Below, piece after piece: positions 19,800 through 27,938 of a stretch of DNA of 40,341 nt. Source of the DNA: Sphingomonadaceae bacterium (GTDB lineage: Bacteria; Pseudomonadota; Alphaproteobacteria; Sphingomonadales; Sphingomonadaceae); the NCBI GenBank assembly GCA_947451145.1, contig CANFXW010000026.1, positions 1 to 40,341 on the forward strand. The letters are read 5' to 3'. Below the pieces are notes generated by a model that did not search any database, was not told the DNA's origin, and saw nothing but the letters and a program-made list of their open reading frames with translations. The position numbers were made by a program, and so were the translations under genes. Position 1 is the stretch's first letter. Every line of letters starts with the position of its first letter.

Positions 19800-21116
19800 T
19801 TACACCGCTTCCGCGTGCTTCTTGAACATCGCGTTGACATCACCAGAGGTGATGGCGCGGGTCTTGTCGGCCTGATTTTCCGGCGCAGCGCCACTGGCTG
19901 ACTTGATCGAAGCGTCGACGCCCTTGGCTTCGGCCTGCGCGCGCAGCGCCTTCACGGTCAGCTTTTCCTTGGGGATCTTGCCGAACATGTCGAAGCGATA
20001 GAGCTTCATCGCGTTTTCGTGCGTCACCTTGTTGATCAGTGCATCCGAAAGCTGGCTGACCGAGCGCCAAAGCACTTCCGGAGCATTGGGCCACGGCGCA
20101 TCCGAGTGCGGATAGTCAACCTCGTAGCAGACCTTGTCCTCGCCCAGCAGATCGAGGTTGCGGCAGCCATAGGCGTCATCAATGAAGCACGAATAGAAGT
20201 GTTCGCGGTAGACGTCAGACGGCTTCTTGCCCTTCAGATAAGCATTCGAATGGGTCCATGCGCTGTGCTGTTCGTTGGCATAGTCTGCCCGTTCCAGCAG
20301 GTACGGAATCCAGCCGATGCCGCTTTCCGACATCGCGATCTTGAGCGGATAGCGCTGCAGAGCACCCAGATGCAGCCAGTCTGCCAGTCCGATCGAAACC
20401 GACATCGGCATGGTGGTGATCCAGGCTTCGATCGGCGATTCGTCGCTGGCATGTGGCGAGGGGTTACCGGCACCGATATGCAGGTTGATCGTCATGTCGG
20501 TATCGGCGCAGGCCTTCCACATCGGCTCCCAATGGGCATTGTGGATGCTTGGCAGGCCGCGCTTTGTCGGGTTTTCGTTGAACGAAACCGAGGTGCAGCC
20601 CAGCTTTGCCAGGCGGTGGATTTCAGCCACCGTGGCGTCGATATCCCAGGCAGGCAGAATGCCGTTCATGATGAAGCGCCCGGGATGAGCCTCACACCAC
20701 TGGTGCCAGTGATAGTCGTTATAGGCCTGCACGTGATTGACCGCATATGTCTTGTCCGGCGCTGTGCAGAACATCAGGCCGTCCAGACCGATCAGCGTGC
20801 CGAAGTTGAGGCTGGCGGCAATGCCGTTCACGTCCATATCGTCAACGCGCGCTGCCGGATCCCAGCAACCCTTGCGCAGCTGCTCGAGAGCAGTCGGCTC
20901 CATGCCGTATTCTTCCTTGGGACGGCCCACGACGCCGTTCAGCGCCACCGAGGCCATCTTCAGCCCCTGATAGTCCCAATAATTTGAACCGTTCGACTTC
21001 TGCTTGAACTGCGGCGCAGAGGCGAGCGCCGCGCCCGAGAGATGGTGGGTGAACAGGTCTGCAGGTTCGCTGATGTGATCATCGACAGAAATGATCACCA
21101 TGTCTTCCATTTTCAT
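19800..21116 (-). CDS. Amidohydrolase 2 family metal-dependent hydrolase
   Basis: The 438-residue protein starts at 21116, with AAAGGA six bases upstream. It has the amidohydrolase-2 (TIM barrel, ACMSD/LigW-like) pattern: DDHISEP at residues 12-18 in place of the usual HxH entry motif, INLHIGAGNPSPH mid-protein, SESGIGWIPYLLERAD, and a closing DYPHSDAPWPNAPEVL with the presumed metal-binding Asp. Members are decarboxylases or hydrolases of aromatic or cyclic compounds, and many copies occur in degraders such as sphingomonads. The substrate is unknown. The upstream region holds a small palindrome next to the ribosome-binding site and copy B of the element found before ppdK. A frame extension to 21290 is not family-like. 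Confidence 0.88.
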   Translation of the reverse strand: MKMEDMVIISVDDHISEPADLFTHHLSGAALASAPQFKQKSNGSNYWDYQGLKMASVALNGVVGRPKEEYGMEPTALEQLRKGCWDPAARVDDMDVNGIAASLNFGTLIGLDGLMFCTAPDKTYAVNHVQAYNDYHWHQWCEAHPGRFIMNGILPAWDIDATVAEIHRLAKLGCTSVSFNENPTKRGLPSIHNAHWEPMWKACADTDMTINLHIGAGNPSPHASDESPIEAWITTMPMSVSIGLADWLHLGALQRYPLKIAMSESGIGWIPYLLERADYANEQHSAWTHSNAYLKGKKPSDVYREHFYSCFIDDAYGCRNLDLLGEDKVCYEVDYPHSDAPWPNAPEVLWRSVSQLSDALINKVTHENAMKLYRFDMFGKIPKEKLTVKALRAQAEAKGVDASIKSASGAAPENQADKTRAITSGDVNAMFKKHAEAV

Positions 21117-21129
21117 AAGGCATCCTTTC

Positions 21130-21144
21130 GGCAACTGTGTTGCC
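21130..21144 (-). promoter_or_regulatory. Small palindrome at the amidohydrolase ribosome-binding site
   Basis: GGCAACTGTGTTGCC: six-base perfect arms around TGT, ending directly before the AAAGGA site. It could be an operator or an mRNA hairpin that occludes the start. Confidence 0.4.
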
Positions 21145-21235
21145 CATCCCAAAGCAGAATCCGCGCCATCAAAACTTGATTCAACGCAATTCGCCGAAGC
21201 TGCCCAAATCGTTCGCCCCGGCGTTATTGGGAGTT

Positions 21236-21332
21236 GAGGTTGACACAGTTGACACTGTGTAAACCTCGCGTCACGCGCCGAAACTCGCACATTTCTGAGG
21301 GCTACAGGGCATTTTGGGGGCGAGATTTACGC
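21236..21332 (-). repeat. Dispersed upstream element, copy B (before the amidohydrolase)
   Basis: Inverted copy of the element at 12241-12337. On the minus strand it begins GCGTAAATCT and ends with arms GAGGTTTACA and TGTCAACCTC (one mismatch) around a 12-base spacer that again contains GTGTCAAC. The last 33 bases match copy A at all but about four positions; the middle is diverged. It ends 119 bases before the amidohydrolase start. Confidence 0.6.
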
Positions 21333-21468
21333 AACGGGAATTCGGAGAAAAACGTTCTGATCGGGCGGGAATTGCCATTGCGGGTGTGCTTGGCGGAGTG
21401 GGCTGGCATTGGGTCATGCCGCGAGTATGACAAATTTGGGCGGTGTAGGAAAATGCACTTCTATTCAT

Positions 21469-21559
21469 CTCGTCACCCCGGGCTTGACCCGGGGTCCCGC
21501 AGCCTTAGGCGACGTTGGGGAAGAAAATCGGGACCCCGGGTCAAGCCCGGGGTGACGAG
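21469..21559. repeat. Perfect 31-bp inverted repeat (REP/MITE-like, no gene)
   Basis: Left arm 21469-21499 and right arm 21529-21559 are exact reverse complements over 31 bases, beginning CTCGTCACCCCGGGC and containing CTTGACCCGGGGTCCCG; the loop is 29 bases. This arm sequence resembles a widespread alphaproteobacterial intergenic palindrome as I remember it. Confidence 0.85.
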
Positions 21560-21734
21560 GTTAGGGTTCAGGTGAAATGGTTGCATCGAAACATTCGAAA
21601 GTGCGGAATTGTGTCCGCTAATGGCGCGTTCCGCCAAATAGGTGCCTGTCAGGACACGACAACATTGCGGACGTTTCGCGACAGCGAACGTGATGGCCAT
21701 TGCGAACTTTCGCCCCCGTTGGAATAAGGGATGG

Positions 21735-22208
21735 ATGAAGCGCACCGACAACGAAGCAGAAATTCGCTTTGCGGCGAAGATCGACTGTCGATTTCCTTAT
21801 CGTGACCGTGTCATGGCATCAGCCATTATAAAGGAAGGCTGGTCCATATCCATGGACGCGGCGTTTGGTGTGCTTTACGAAATTTGTTTGAAACCCAAAT
21901 CTGAGCGGGTTTCTCGTAAAAGGCAGCATGAGCTGATCGACGAGTGGGCGGTGGACTTTGATCACCCACTGAAAGAGTCAATGCTTCGCTGCGCTCGTGT
22001 GCTGGCCGAGAAGCAATATTTGCCCTGGCAAGAAGCTGTTAGCGTGATGGAGCAAATCCAGCAGTTCGAAGGCGAGTATTCGGCGCTCAACATAGCTTGC
22101 TTTGCTGGCGACCGTGACAGCGTTGAAGGTGATGCTGAACTCGAAGCGGCACACGAACGTATCTGCAAAGAATGGAGCGAGAAACGCGTTTCAATTAACG
22201 GCAGCTAA
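21735..22208 (+). CDS. Orphan hypothetical protein, AT-richer than surroundings
   Basis: From the ATG at 21735, with AAGGG four bases upstream, the product has 157 residues. The frame is open back to a GTG at 21642 but without a site. I do not recognise a family. It is predicted soluble and mostly helical, with charged segments (KPKSERVSRKRQHELIDEW, EGDAELEAAHERICKEW) and no signal peptide or membrane segment. Its codon use (GAA, TTT, CGT, ATA) and lower GC differ from flanking housekeeping genes, and it sits next to repeat elements, so it is probably acquired DNA. It runs convergently with the dienelactone hydrolase gene, 78 bases apart. Confidence 0.6.
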   Translation: MKRTDNEAEIRFAAKIDCRFPYRDRVMASAIIKEGWSISMDAAFGVLYEICLKPKSERVSRKRQHELIDEWAVDFDHPLKESMLRCARVLAEKQYLPWQEAVSVMEQIQQFEGEYSALNIACFAGDRDSVEGDAELEAAHERICKEWSEKRVSINGS

Positions 22209-22286
22209 CCACAACAAAGCTGCCCTTCCGCATCTTCATTTGGTGCCAGAAGCTGCCATTCCACCCGCCCAAATTCAACCACACCC

Positions 22287-22988
22287 CTACCCAAACACCT
22301 CATCGCAAAGCCCCATCAGCGCTGCCCAGCTTTGCCGGTCAGCACTCGCGTCATAGGCAATCGCCGCCATGCCGCGGGTGTCGCTGGCTGGGTCGGTGAA
22401 GCCGTGTTTGACGCCTGAATAGGCGTGGAAGTGCCAGTTGGCCTGAACCGCGTCCATTTCCTCCCAGAAGGCGAGGACTTGCTCGCGCGGGGCCAGGGGG
22501 TCGCTGTCGCCGTGGCAGACGAGGATGCGGGGCTTGGTGGGGGCTTCGGCCTTGCGATCCGTGCTCAGGATGCCGTGGAAGCTGGCGACGAGGGCGAGTT
22601 CTTCGCCCGCGCGCGCTGCCTCCAGCACGGCATGTCCGCCCATGCAGTAACCGATTGCCGCGAGTTTTAGGCCTTTGGCGGCTTCGTGGTTTCTCAGCGC
22701 AGCAATGCCTGCCGAGAGACGCGCGCGGTAGTGATCGACATCGCCGCGCAACTTTTCGGCCAAGGGGCGTGATGCCTCAAAACTTTCGACCGGCTCGCCA
22801 TAGAAATCGGCAATCAGGGCGACGAAACCCGCTGCCGCCAGCATCGTCGCGCGCCGTTCGATGGCGGGGGTGACATTGGCGATGGTCGGGAAGACCACCA
22901 CAGCACCGCGCGCCGCGCCTTCGGGCCGCGCCAGCCAGCCGGTCAGGGCCGTGCCGCGGTCCGCATAGTCGATCTGCTCAAGCATCAT
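22287..22988 (-). CDS. Dienelactone hydrolase family protein
   Basis: A 233-residue alpha/beta hydrolase. The catalytic triad of dienelactone hydrolases can be read off: Cys115 in GYCMGGHAV, Asp163 in [10 protein letters not shown] and His195 in GVKHGFTDP. The Cys nucleophile separates it from ordinary serine esterases. Members open dienelactones in chlorocatechol degradation, but many genomic copies act on unknown esters. It is the third gene of an operon: its ATG overlaps the cysK stop (ATGA, 22988-22985), so it is translationally coupled to cysK. No aromatic-degradation genes are nearby. Confidence 0.9.
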   Translation of the reverse strand: MMLEQIDYADRGTALTGWLARPEGAARGAVVVFPTIANVTPAIERRATMLAAAGFVALIADFYGEPVESFEASRPLAEKLRGDVDHYRARLSAGIAALRNHEAAKGLKLAAIGYCMGGHAVLEAARAGEELALVASFHGILSTDRKAEAPTKPRILVCHGDSDPLAPREQVLAFWEEMDAVQANWHFHAYSGVKHGFTDPASDTRGMAAIAYDASADRQSWAALMGLCDEVFG

Positions 22989-23902
22989 TCGGGCAGGAAA
23001 TCGGCCACCGATAGATAACGCTCGCCGGTATCATAGTTGAACCCGAGCACCCGGCTGCCTGCGGGCAGGCTCGGCAGCTTCTGGGCAATCGCCGCCAGCG
23101 TTGCGCCCGAGCTGATGCCGACCAGCATGCCCTCTACGGTGGCGCTGCGGCGGGCCCATTCCTTGGCGTCTGCGGGATCGACCTGGATCGCGCCGTCAAT
23201 CGACTGCGTGTGCAGGTTGCCAGGGATGAAGCCCGCGCCGATGCCCTGGATCGGGTGCGGGGCGGGCTGGCCGCCCGAGATGACCGGCGATAGCGTCGGC
23301 TCGACCGCATAGGCCTTCATGCCGGGCCATGCCTTCTTGAGCGTTTCCGCGCAGCCGGTGAGGTGGCCGCCGGTGCCGACGCCGGTGATCAGCGCGTCGA
23401 TAGGCGTATCCGCGAAGTCGGCGAGGATTTCCTGCGCGGTAGTGCGGACGTGGACTTCGATGTTGGCCGGGTTTTCGAACTGCTGCGGCATCCACGATCC
23501 GGGGAGTTCGTCAAGCAGTTCAACGGCGCGGGCAATCGCGCCCTTCATGCCCTTTTCACGCGGGGTAAGATCAAAGGTCGCGCCATAGGCGAGCATCAGG
23601 CGGCGGCGCTCGATCGACATCGAATCGGGCATGACGAGGATCAGCTTGTAGCCCTTGACTGCCGCCACCATGGCGAGGCCGATGCCTGTGTTGCCGCTGG
23701 TCGGCTCCACAATCGTGCCGCCGGGCTTCAGGCTGCCGTCTTTCTCTGCAGCCTCGATCATGGCGAGGCCGATCCGGTCCTTGATCGAACCGCCGGGGTT
23801 GGCGCGCTCGCACTTTACCCAGACCTCATGGTCGGGGAACAGCCGCGAGAGGCGGATGTGCGGGGTGCCGCCGATGGTTGCGAGGATTGATTCGGCTTTC
23901 AT
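22985..23902 (-). CDS. cysK: Cysteine synthase A
   Basis: O-acetylserine sulfhydrylase makes cysteine from O-acetylserine and sulfide, using PLP, in the cytoplasm. The 305-residue protein starts [22 protein letters not shown] lysine Lys41 lies in [11 protein letters not shown], the substrate loop reads [10 protein letters not shown], the phosphate-binding loop [10 protein letters not shown], and the C-terminus VGISSGA. Length matches CysK rather than CysM-type variants, though exact paralogue assignment is less sure. The start overlaps the MFS stop in ATGA, and the stop overlaps the dienelactone hydrolase start in ATGA. The frame extending to 24595 is shadow of the MFS gene. Confidence 0.94.
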   Translation of the reverse strand: MKAESILATIGGTPHIRLSRLFPDHEVWVKCERANPGGSIKDRIGLAMIEAAEKDGSLKPGGTIVEPTSGNTGIGLAMVAAVKGYKLILVMPDSMSIERRRLMLAYGATFDLTPREKGMKGAIARAVELLDELPGSWMPQQFENPANIEVHVRTTAQEILADFADTPIDALITGVGTGGHLTGCAETLKKAWPGMKAYAVEPTLSPVISGGQPAPHPIQGIGAGFIPGNLHTQSIDGAIQVDPADAKEWARRSATVEGMLVGISSGATLAAIAQKLPSLPAGSRVLGFNYDTGERYLSVADFLPE

Positions 23903-25173
23903 GCCTGAGGCTCCTTTTGACGATAGTCGCGCGCGAAGGTTCGCGCGTTGCGCAATTCGGGGAATATGACGGCCCAAGTGGCGGTGATCAATATGGCAGC
24001 GACCCCGCCGAAAACAACGGCACCGAGCGCGCCCATCAGTGAGGCAAACAGGCCCGACTGCATTTCGCCCAGCTCGTTCGAGGCGGAGATGGCAAGGCCG
24101 GAAATCGAGCTTACTCGCCCGCGCATGGCATTGGGGGTGTGGAGCTGGGTCAGCGTGCTGCGAATGAAGACCGAAACCATGTCCGCCGCGCCCAGCAGAA
24201 CCAGCATGAACAGCGACAGGGCAAAACTGGTCGACAAGCCAAAGCCGATCGTCGCTGCGCCAAAGGCCGCGACCGACCATAGCATCTTGTCGCCCACGTT
24301 GCGCTCGATCGGCCGCCACGACAGCACCAGCCCGATCAGCGCGGCTCCCACTGATGGTGCGGCGCGCATGATGCCAAGGCCTTGCGAGCCGACATGCAGG
24401 ATGTCGCGCGCATAGACCGGCAGCAGCGCCGTCGCTCCGCCCAGCAGCACAGCGAACAGATCGAGCGTGATGCAACCCAGCAGAAAGCGTTCGCGCCAGA
24501 CGAAAGCAAAGCCGTCCCTGATTTGCAGCAGCGGGTGCAGATCGCGATTCCCGGCGATGGGCGGCAGCTTGCGCACGGAAGCCACCGAAACACATGAAAT
24601 CAGCAGAAGTGCTGCGGCAGTCCAGTAAGGCAAGTCAGCTTGCGCGGCGAACAACAGTCCGGCGGCGGCTGGCCCTGCGACGGCACCGATTTGCCAGGAC
24701 ATCGAGCTCATGGCGATGGCGCGCGGCATCAGGTTCGCTGGCACAACGTTGGGGAGGATCGCTCCGAGCGAGGGGCCAACAAACACCCTGGCCGTGCCGT
24801 GCATGGCCGCCAGTACGTAGAGCGCCAAAAGCGTAACCTGGCCGCTGCGGGTCACCAGCGCCAGCAACAGCGCCATGGCCACGTCAATCCCAATGGAAAG
24901 CGTCGCCACCCTGGCCCGGTCAAACCGGTCTGCCACTAACCCGGCCAGCGGGGTCAGGAAGAACAGCGGAATGAACTGAACCAGCCCGAGGATGCCCAGC
25001 TGCAGCGAGGCCTGCGGGATCGACATGCCGTAAACACCGCGCGCGACGTCATAAAGCTGATAGCCGATGATCACGACCATGCCGGTCGTCGCCAAGGTTG
25101 AGCAGAAGCGTCCGAGCCATAGGAGGCGGAAATCGCGAATCTGGATTGGGGAGGTTGGTTCGCTCACGCACAT
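23899..25173 (-). CDS. MFS transporter (EntS-like, MFS_3 family)
   Basis: A 424-residue membrane protein with twelve predicted segments. [19 protein letters not shown] between segments 2 and 3 is the major-facilitator loop signature. The overall pattern ([40 protein letters not shown], then [17 protein letters not shown]) resembles the EntS/MFS_3 exporters of siderophores and drugs. The substrate is unknown. It is the first gene of the MFS-cysK-dienelactone hydrolase operon, with ATGA overlap to cysK. That coupling could mean a link to sulfur or cysteine-derived metabolites, but this is inference. Confidence 0.92.
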   Translation of the reverse strand: MCVSEPTSPIQIRDFRLLWLGRFCSTLATTGMVVIIGYQLYDVARGVYGMSIPQASLQLGILGLVQFIPLFFLTPLAGLVADRFDRARVATLSIGIDVAMALLLALVTRSGQVTLLALYVLAAMHGTARVFVGPSLGAILPNVVPANLMPRAIAMSSMSWQIGAVAGPAAAGLLFAAQADLPYWTAAALLLISCVSVASVRKLPPIAGNRDLHPLLQIRDGFAFVWRERFLLGCITLDLFAVLLGGATALLPVYARDILHVGSQGLGIMRAAPSVGAALIGLVLSWRPIERNVGDKMLWSVAAFGAATIGFGLSTSFALSLFMLVLLGAADMVSVFIRSTLTQLHTPNAMRGRVSSISGLAISASNELGEMQSGLFASLMGALGAVVFGGVAAILITATWAVIFPELRNARTFARDYRQKEPQA

Positions 25174-25248
25174 GTGATGGCAGCGCGCGCCAGCCTTGCC
25201 AAGCCGAGGCTTGGTTGATGCCTGTAAACGAAACCTATTCAGTAAAGG

Positions 25249-25587
25249 TCAGCGCGATTTCCGCAGACGCGGGTTGGGCTGGAGCAGATCGATCAGGGCG
25301 AAGAAATCTTCAGGCCTGATGATGCGTTCAAACTGGAAACCGGCGCGGTCTTCGGCAACCCAGATCAGGTGCGCCTCGATCCGGCCAACCTTGGGCAGGC
25401 GAATCGTTACGCGTTCACCACGGCCAAGCGGCACAGTCCCATCAACCATGAAGCCCTGGGCCGAAATGTTGACGATGTGCAGGTGCAAGTCGCCCAAGCG
25501 GCGATGTTCACCGATGACCGGGCAATCGACCGGATGCCGCGCAGCGCGCCGCATATCGGTGACGGAGAGTTGTGCTCCAACTGACAT
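25249..25587 (-). CDS. PilZ domain protein (probable c-di-GMP receptor)
   Basis: A 112-residue protein made of one PilZ domain. The c-di-GMP binding elements are recognisable: the arginine motif RRAARHPVDC near residue 13 and the NISAQGF motif near residue 40, close to the consensus D/NxSxxG. There is no output domain, so it would act by binding a partner. The start at 25587 has AAGGAG thirteen bases upstream, rather far; the better-spaced ATG closer to that site is in another frame and does not continue into this domain. It lies in its own unit downstream of tyrS. Confidence 0.88.
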   Translation of the reverse strand: MSVGAQLSVTDMRRAARHPVDCPVIGEHRRLGDLHLHIVNISAQGFMVDGTVPLGRGERVTIRLPKVGRIEAHLIWVAEDRAGFQFERIIRPEDFFALIDLLQPNPRLRKSR

Positions 25588-25691
25588 ATTCCGCCATCGG
25601 CTCCTTGGCTAATCTCTTACCGGCAGAGATTTGCCGCAAAATGGCGAAAAAAGAGTAAAGTCTGTCGAAATTTTGCCGGGTCAGGTTCGTG

Positions 25692-26918
25692 TCAGACGGG
25701 GCGCAGGACCCCGTGCTTCTTCTTTCCGGACGAGATGCGGACCTCGCAACCACCGATAATATGGTGGTTTTCACTTGTAACGCCGACGCCGTCGAGCTTC
25801 GCACCGCCGCCAGCAATTAATCGCTTTGCTTCACCACGACTGGCGGCGAATCCGATGCCGACGAGGGCATCGATGATGCCGATTCCCTCTGCGGGGAGAA
25901 TCAGGACCGGCAAATCCTCGCCGACTCCGCCTGCGCCGAAAGTTGCCGAGGCAGTTGATTCGGCGGCACGCGCGGCTTCCTCACCGCGGCAAAGCTTGGT
26001 TACTTCGTTGGCGAGCACGACCTTGGCGGCATTGATCTCGCTGCCCTGCAGGCCCTCCAACCGGGCGATCTCATCCAGCGGCAGGTCGGTAAACAGGCGC
26101 AGGAACTTGCCGACATCGCGGTCATCGGTGTTGCGCCAGTATTGCCAGAAGTCATAGGCGGGCAGCTGCTCTTCGTTGAGCCAGACCGCGCCGGCCGCCG
26201 TCTTGCCCATCTTGGCCCCGTCGGCGGTGGTCAGCAGCGGGGTGGTGAGGCCGAACAGCTCCTTGCCTTCCATCCGGCGGGTCAGTTCGATGCCGTTGAT
26301 GATATTGCCCCACTGGTCCGATCCGCCCATCTGCAGGCGGCAGCCATGGCGCAGCGCCAGCTCGCGGAAATCGTAGGCCTGCAGGATCATGTAGTTGAAT
26401 TCGAGGAAAGTCAGCGGCTGTTCGCGATCGAGCCGCAGCTTCACCGAATCAAAGGTGAGCATGCGGTTGATCGTGAAGTGCGGGCCAACGGTGCGCAGCA
26501 GATCGACATAGCCGAGCGCGGAGAGCCACTCGTCATTATCAACCATGATCGCGTCGGTTGGGCCGTCACCGAAAGTCAGCAGGCGCTCGAACACGGTGCG
26601 GATCGAGGCGATGTTGGCCTGAATGCCCTCTGGCGTGAGCATCTTGCGGCTCTCGTCCTTGCCCGAAGGATCGCCCACCTTGGTCGTGCCGCCGCCCATC
26701 ACGACAATCGGTTTATGCCCAGCCTGCTGCAGGCGGCGCAGCATCATGATCTGCACAAGGCTGCCGACATGCAGCGATGGCGCCGTGGCGTCGAAGCCGA
26801 TATAGCCCGGGATCACAGAGCTGTTCGCCAGCTTGTCGAGCCCTTCGGCATCGGTAAGCTGATGGATATAGCCGCGTTCGGACAGAGTGCGGAGTAAGGT
26901 GGATGTATAATTTGTCAT
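25692..26918 (-). CDS. tyrS: Tyrosyl-tRNA synthetase
   Basis: Class I synthetase charging tRNA-Tyr. It has 408 residues from the ATG at 26918. The HIGH-equivalent motif is SLHVGSL, the tyrosine pocket motifs GGSDQWGN and [10 protein letters not shown] are present, and the KMSKS loop reads KMGKT. A C-terminal S4 RNA-binding domain ([19 protein letters not shown]) completes it. The frame continues to 26999 over the palindromic repeat (26945-27040) and would add an HPELVEG tail at the N-terminus; I reject that start because the synthetase fold begins at [16 protein letters not shown]. Confidence 0.97.
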   Translation of the reverse strand: MTNYTSTLLRTLSERGYIHQLTDAEGLDKLANSSVIPGYIGFDATAPSLHVGSLVQIMMLRRLQQAGHKPIVVMGGGTTKVGDPSGKDESRKMLTPEGIQANIASIRTVFERLLTFGDGPTDAIMVDNDEWLSALGYVDLLRTVGPHFTINRMLTFDSVKLRLDREQPLTFLEFNYMILQAYDFRELALRHGCRLQMGGSDQWGNIINGIELTRRMEGKELFGLTTPLLTTADGAKMGKTAAGAVWLNEEQLPAYDFWQYWRNTDDRDVGKFLRLFTDLPLDEIARLEGLQGSEINAAKVVLANEVTKLCRGEEAARAAESTASATFGAGGVGEDLPVLILPAEGIGIIDALVGIGFAASRGEAKRLIAGGGAKLDGVGVTSENHHIIGGCEVRISSGKKKHGVLRPV

Positions 26919-26944
26919 GGTGCGCGCGCGGTTAGCACGCGAAG

Positions 26945-27040
26945 AAGAAAAAGACAGCCCTTCGACAAGCTCAGGGTGGGCGGGGAAGGGGGAAACCAAT
27001 TCCTAAATCCCGTCCATGCTGAGCTTGTCGAAGCACTGTC
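26945..27040. repeat. Palindromic repeat copy 1 flanking the GIY-YIG gene
   Basis: Two inverted half-units sharing the core CTTCGACAAGCTCAG / CTGAGCTTGTCGAAG. The outer 39 bases (26945-26983) and 31 bases (27010-27040) recur exactly, inverted, at 27394-27432 and 27336-27366; only the 26-base centre differs. It fills most of the divergent tyrS/GIY-YIG intergenic region. Confidence 0.9.
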
Positions 27041-27059
27041 CTTCTCTTAGCGTCACACA

Positions 27060-27938
27060 ATGAGCTTCTGGACATACATGCTGCATTGCAATGGTGGCTA
27101 TTTCTACGTTGGTCACACCGATGATATCGACAGGCGGATCGGGGAGCACAAATCGGGTTTGATTCCCGGCTTCACTGCTGATCATCAGCCAGTTGAGCTG
27201 GTCTGGTCCGATCAGTTCGAAAATCGCGATGATGCCAAGGCCGCAGAACGAAAGCTAAAAGGCTGGTCACGCGCAAAGAAGCTGGCGCTTATCCGGGGGG
27301 ATTGGGAGAGGATTTCGGCGTTGGCGAAAAAGAAAGACAGTGCTTCGACAAGCTCAGCATGGACGGTTGAGGGGCAGGACTTTGTTTCCCAATCCGCCCA
27401 CCCTGAGCTTGTCGAAGGGCTGTCTTTTTCTTTGGTGCCCCACCCCGACACTCCAGGCTCGGAAATTGAGCAGCTGACTGCCCACCTGAATATCAGCGCA
27501 ACGGAGTTCGAAATTCGTTTCGAGGTCTTTGGCGCAATCCCGAAAATGCCAGCCGCTGGCCCAGCAGTTCGAACGGACGAGTTGTGGCGCACGACCTGCT
27601 TTGAACTGTTTGTCTCATTGAATCGGGATGGACCTTACCTCGAATTCAATTTCGCACCGGGGGGCAAGTGGGCTGCATACCGGTTTGATCAATATCGAGA
27701 AGGTCAAGTCGATTGGGAAGCCGAGGCACCAGTGATTGAGCCCATTGAAAACGGCATTCGGGTAACTGGTCAGTTCGGAATGGTGATTTGTGGCAGTGAG
27801 AAGTTCGGCCTCTCCGCCGTGATCGAGGAAACCGACGGTACCAAATCATATTGGGCCATCGCCCACCAGCCCGGCGCGCCCGATTTCCACTCGCCCACTT
27901 GCTTCGCCGCGACACTTCCGCCACCTGAGGCCACATGA
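27060..27938 (+). CDS. GIY-YIG nuclease fused through a repeat to a DOMON-like protein
   Basis: One open frame of 292 residues. Residues 1-92 form a complete small GIY-YIG domain: WTYMLHCNGGYFYVGHT (YVG replaces YIG), the arginine helix DDIDRRIGEHKSG, a conserved Glu in AAERKLKGWSRAKK. Residues 93-125 are encoded by the inverted repeat at 27336-27432 (reading [12 protein letters not shown] at its end). From about residue 126 (VPHPDTPG) follows a DOMON-like protein, recognised by ELWRTTCFELFV, YLEFNFAPGGKWAAY and the closing APDFHSPTCF. In related genomes the two are, as I recall, separate genes. TTG 27432 or GTG 27435 could be the original start of the second. The stop overlaps the DUF1343 start in ATGA. 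Confidence 0.8.
   Translation: MSFWTYMLHCNGGYFYVGHTDDIDRRIGEHKSGLIPGFTADHQPVELVWSDQFENRDDAKAAERKLKGWSRAKKLALIRGDWERISALAKKKDSASTSSAWTVEGQDFVSQSAHPELVEGLSFSLVPHPDTPGSEIEQLTAHLNISATEFEIRFEVFGAIPKMPAAGPAVRTDELWRTTCFELFVSLNRDGPYLEFNFAPGGKWAAYRFDQYREGQVDWEAEAPVIEPIENGIRVTGQFGMVICGSEKFGLSAVIEETDGTKSYWAIAHQPGAPDFHSPTCFAATLPPPEAT
27336..27432. repeat. Palindromic repeat copy 2, translated as the GIY-YIG tail
   Basis: Inverted copy of 26945-27040, with 70 of 97 positions in two exact blocks and a diverged 27-base centre. It lies inside the open frame starting at 27060 and encodes residues 93-125 without a stop. Confidence 0.9.

Larger units (their letters stand above)
21117..21734. other. Gene-poor, repeat-containing stretch
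   Basis: About 620 bases between the divergent amidohydrolase and the AT-rich orphan gene. It holds the palindrome at 21130, dispersed element copy B (21236-21332) and a perfect 31-base inverted repeat unit (21469-21559). The rest (about 21333-21468 and 21560-21730) is of lower GC and has no gene I can support. Confidence 0.6.

Noticed and set aside
23903..24595. Extension of cysK upstream
   Set aside because: It overlaps the MFS gene on the same strand in another frame and lacks family similarity; CysK starts at [12 protein letters not shown].
26919..26999. Upstream extension of tyrS reading [11 protein letters not shown]
   Set aside because: It is translation of the palindromic repeat; the synthetase domain begins at the ATG at 26918.
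26945..27432. Repeats considered as a CRISPR array
   Set aside because: There are only two copies, inverted relative to each other, with a gene between; no regular direct repeats or spacers and no cas genes.
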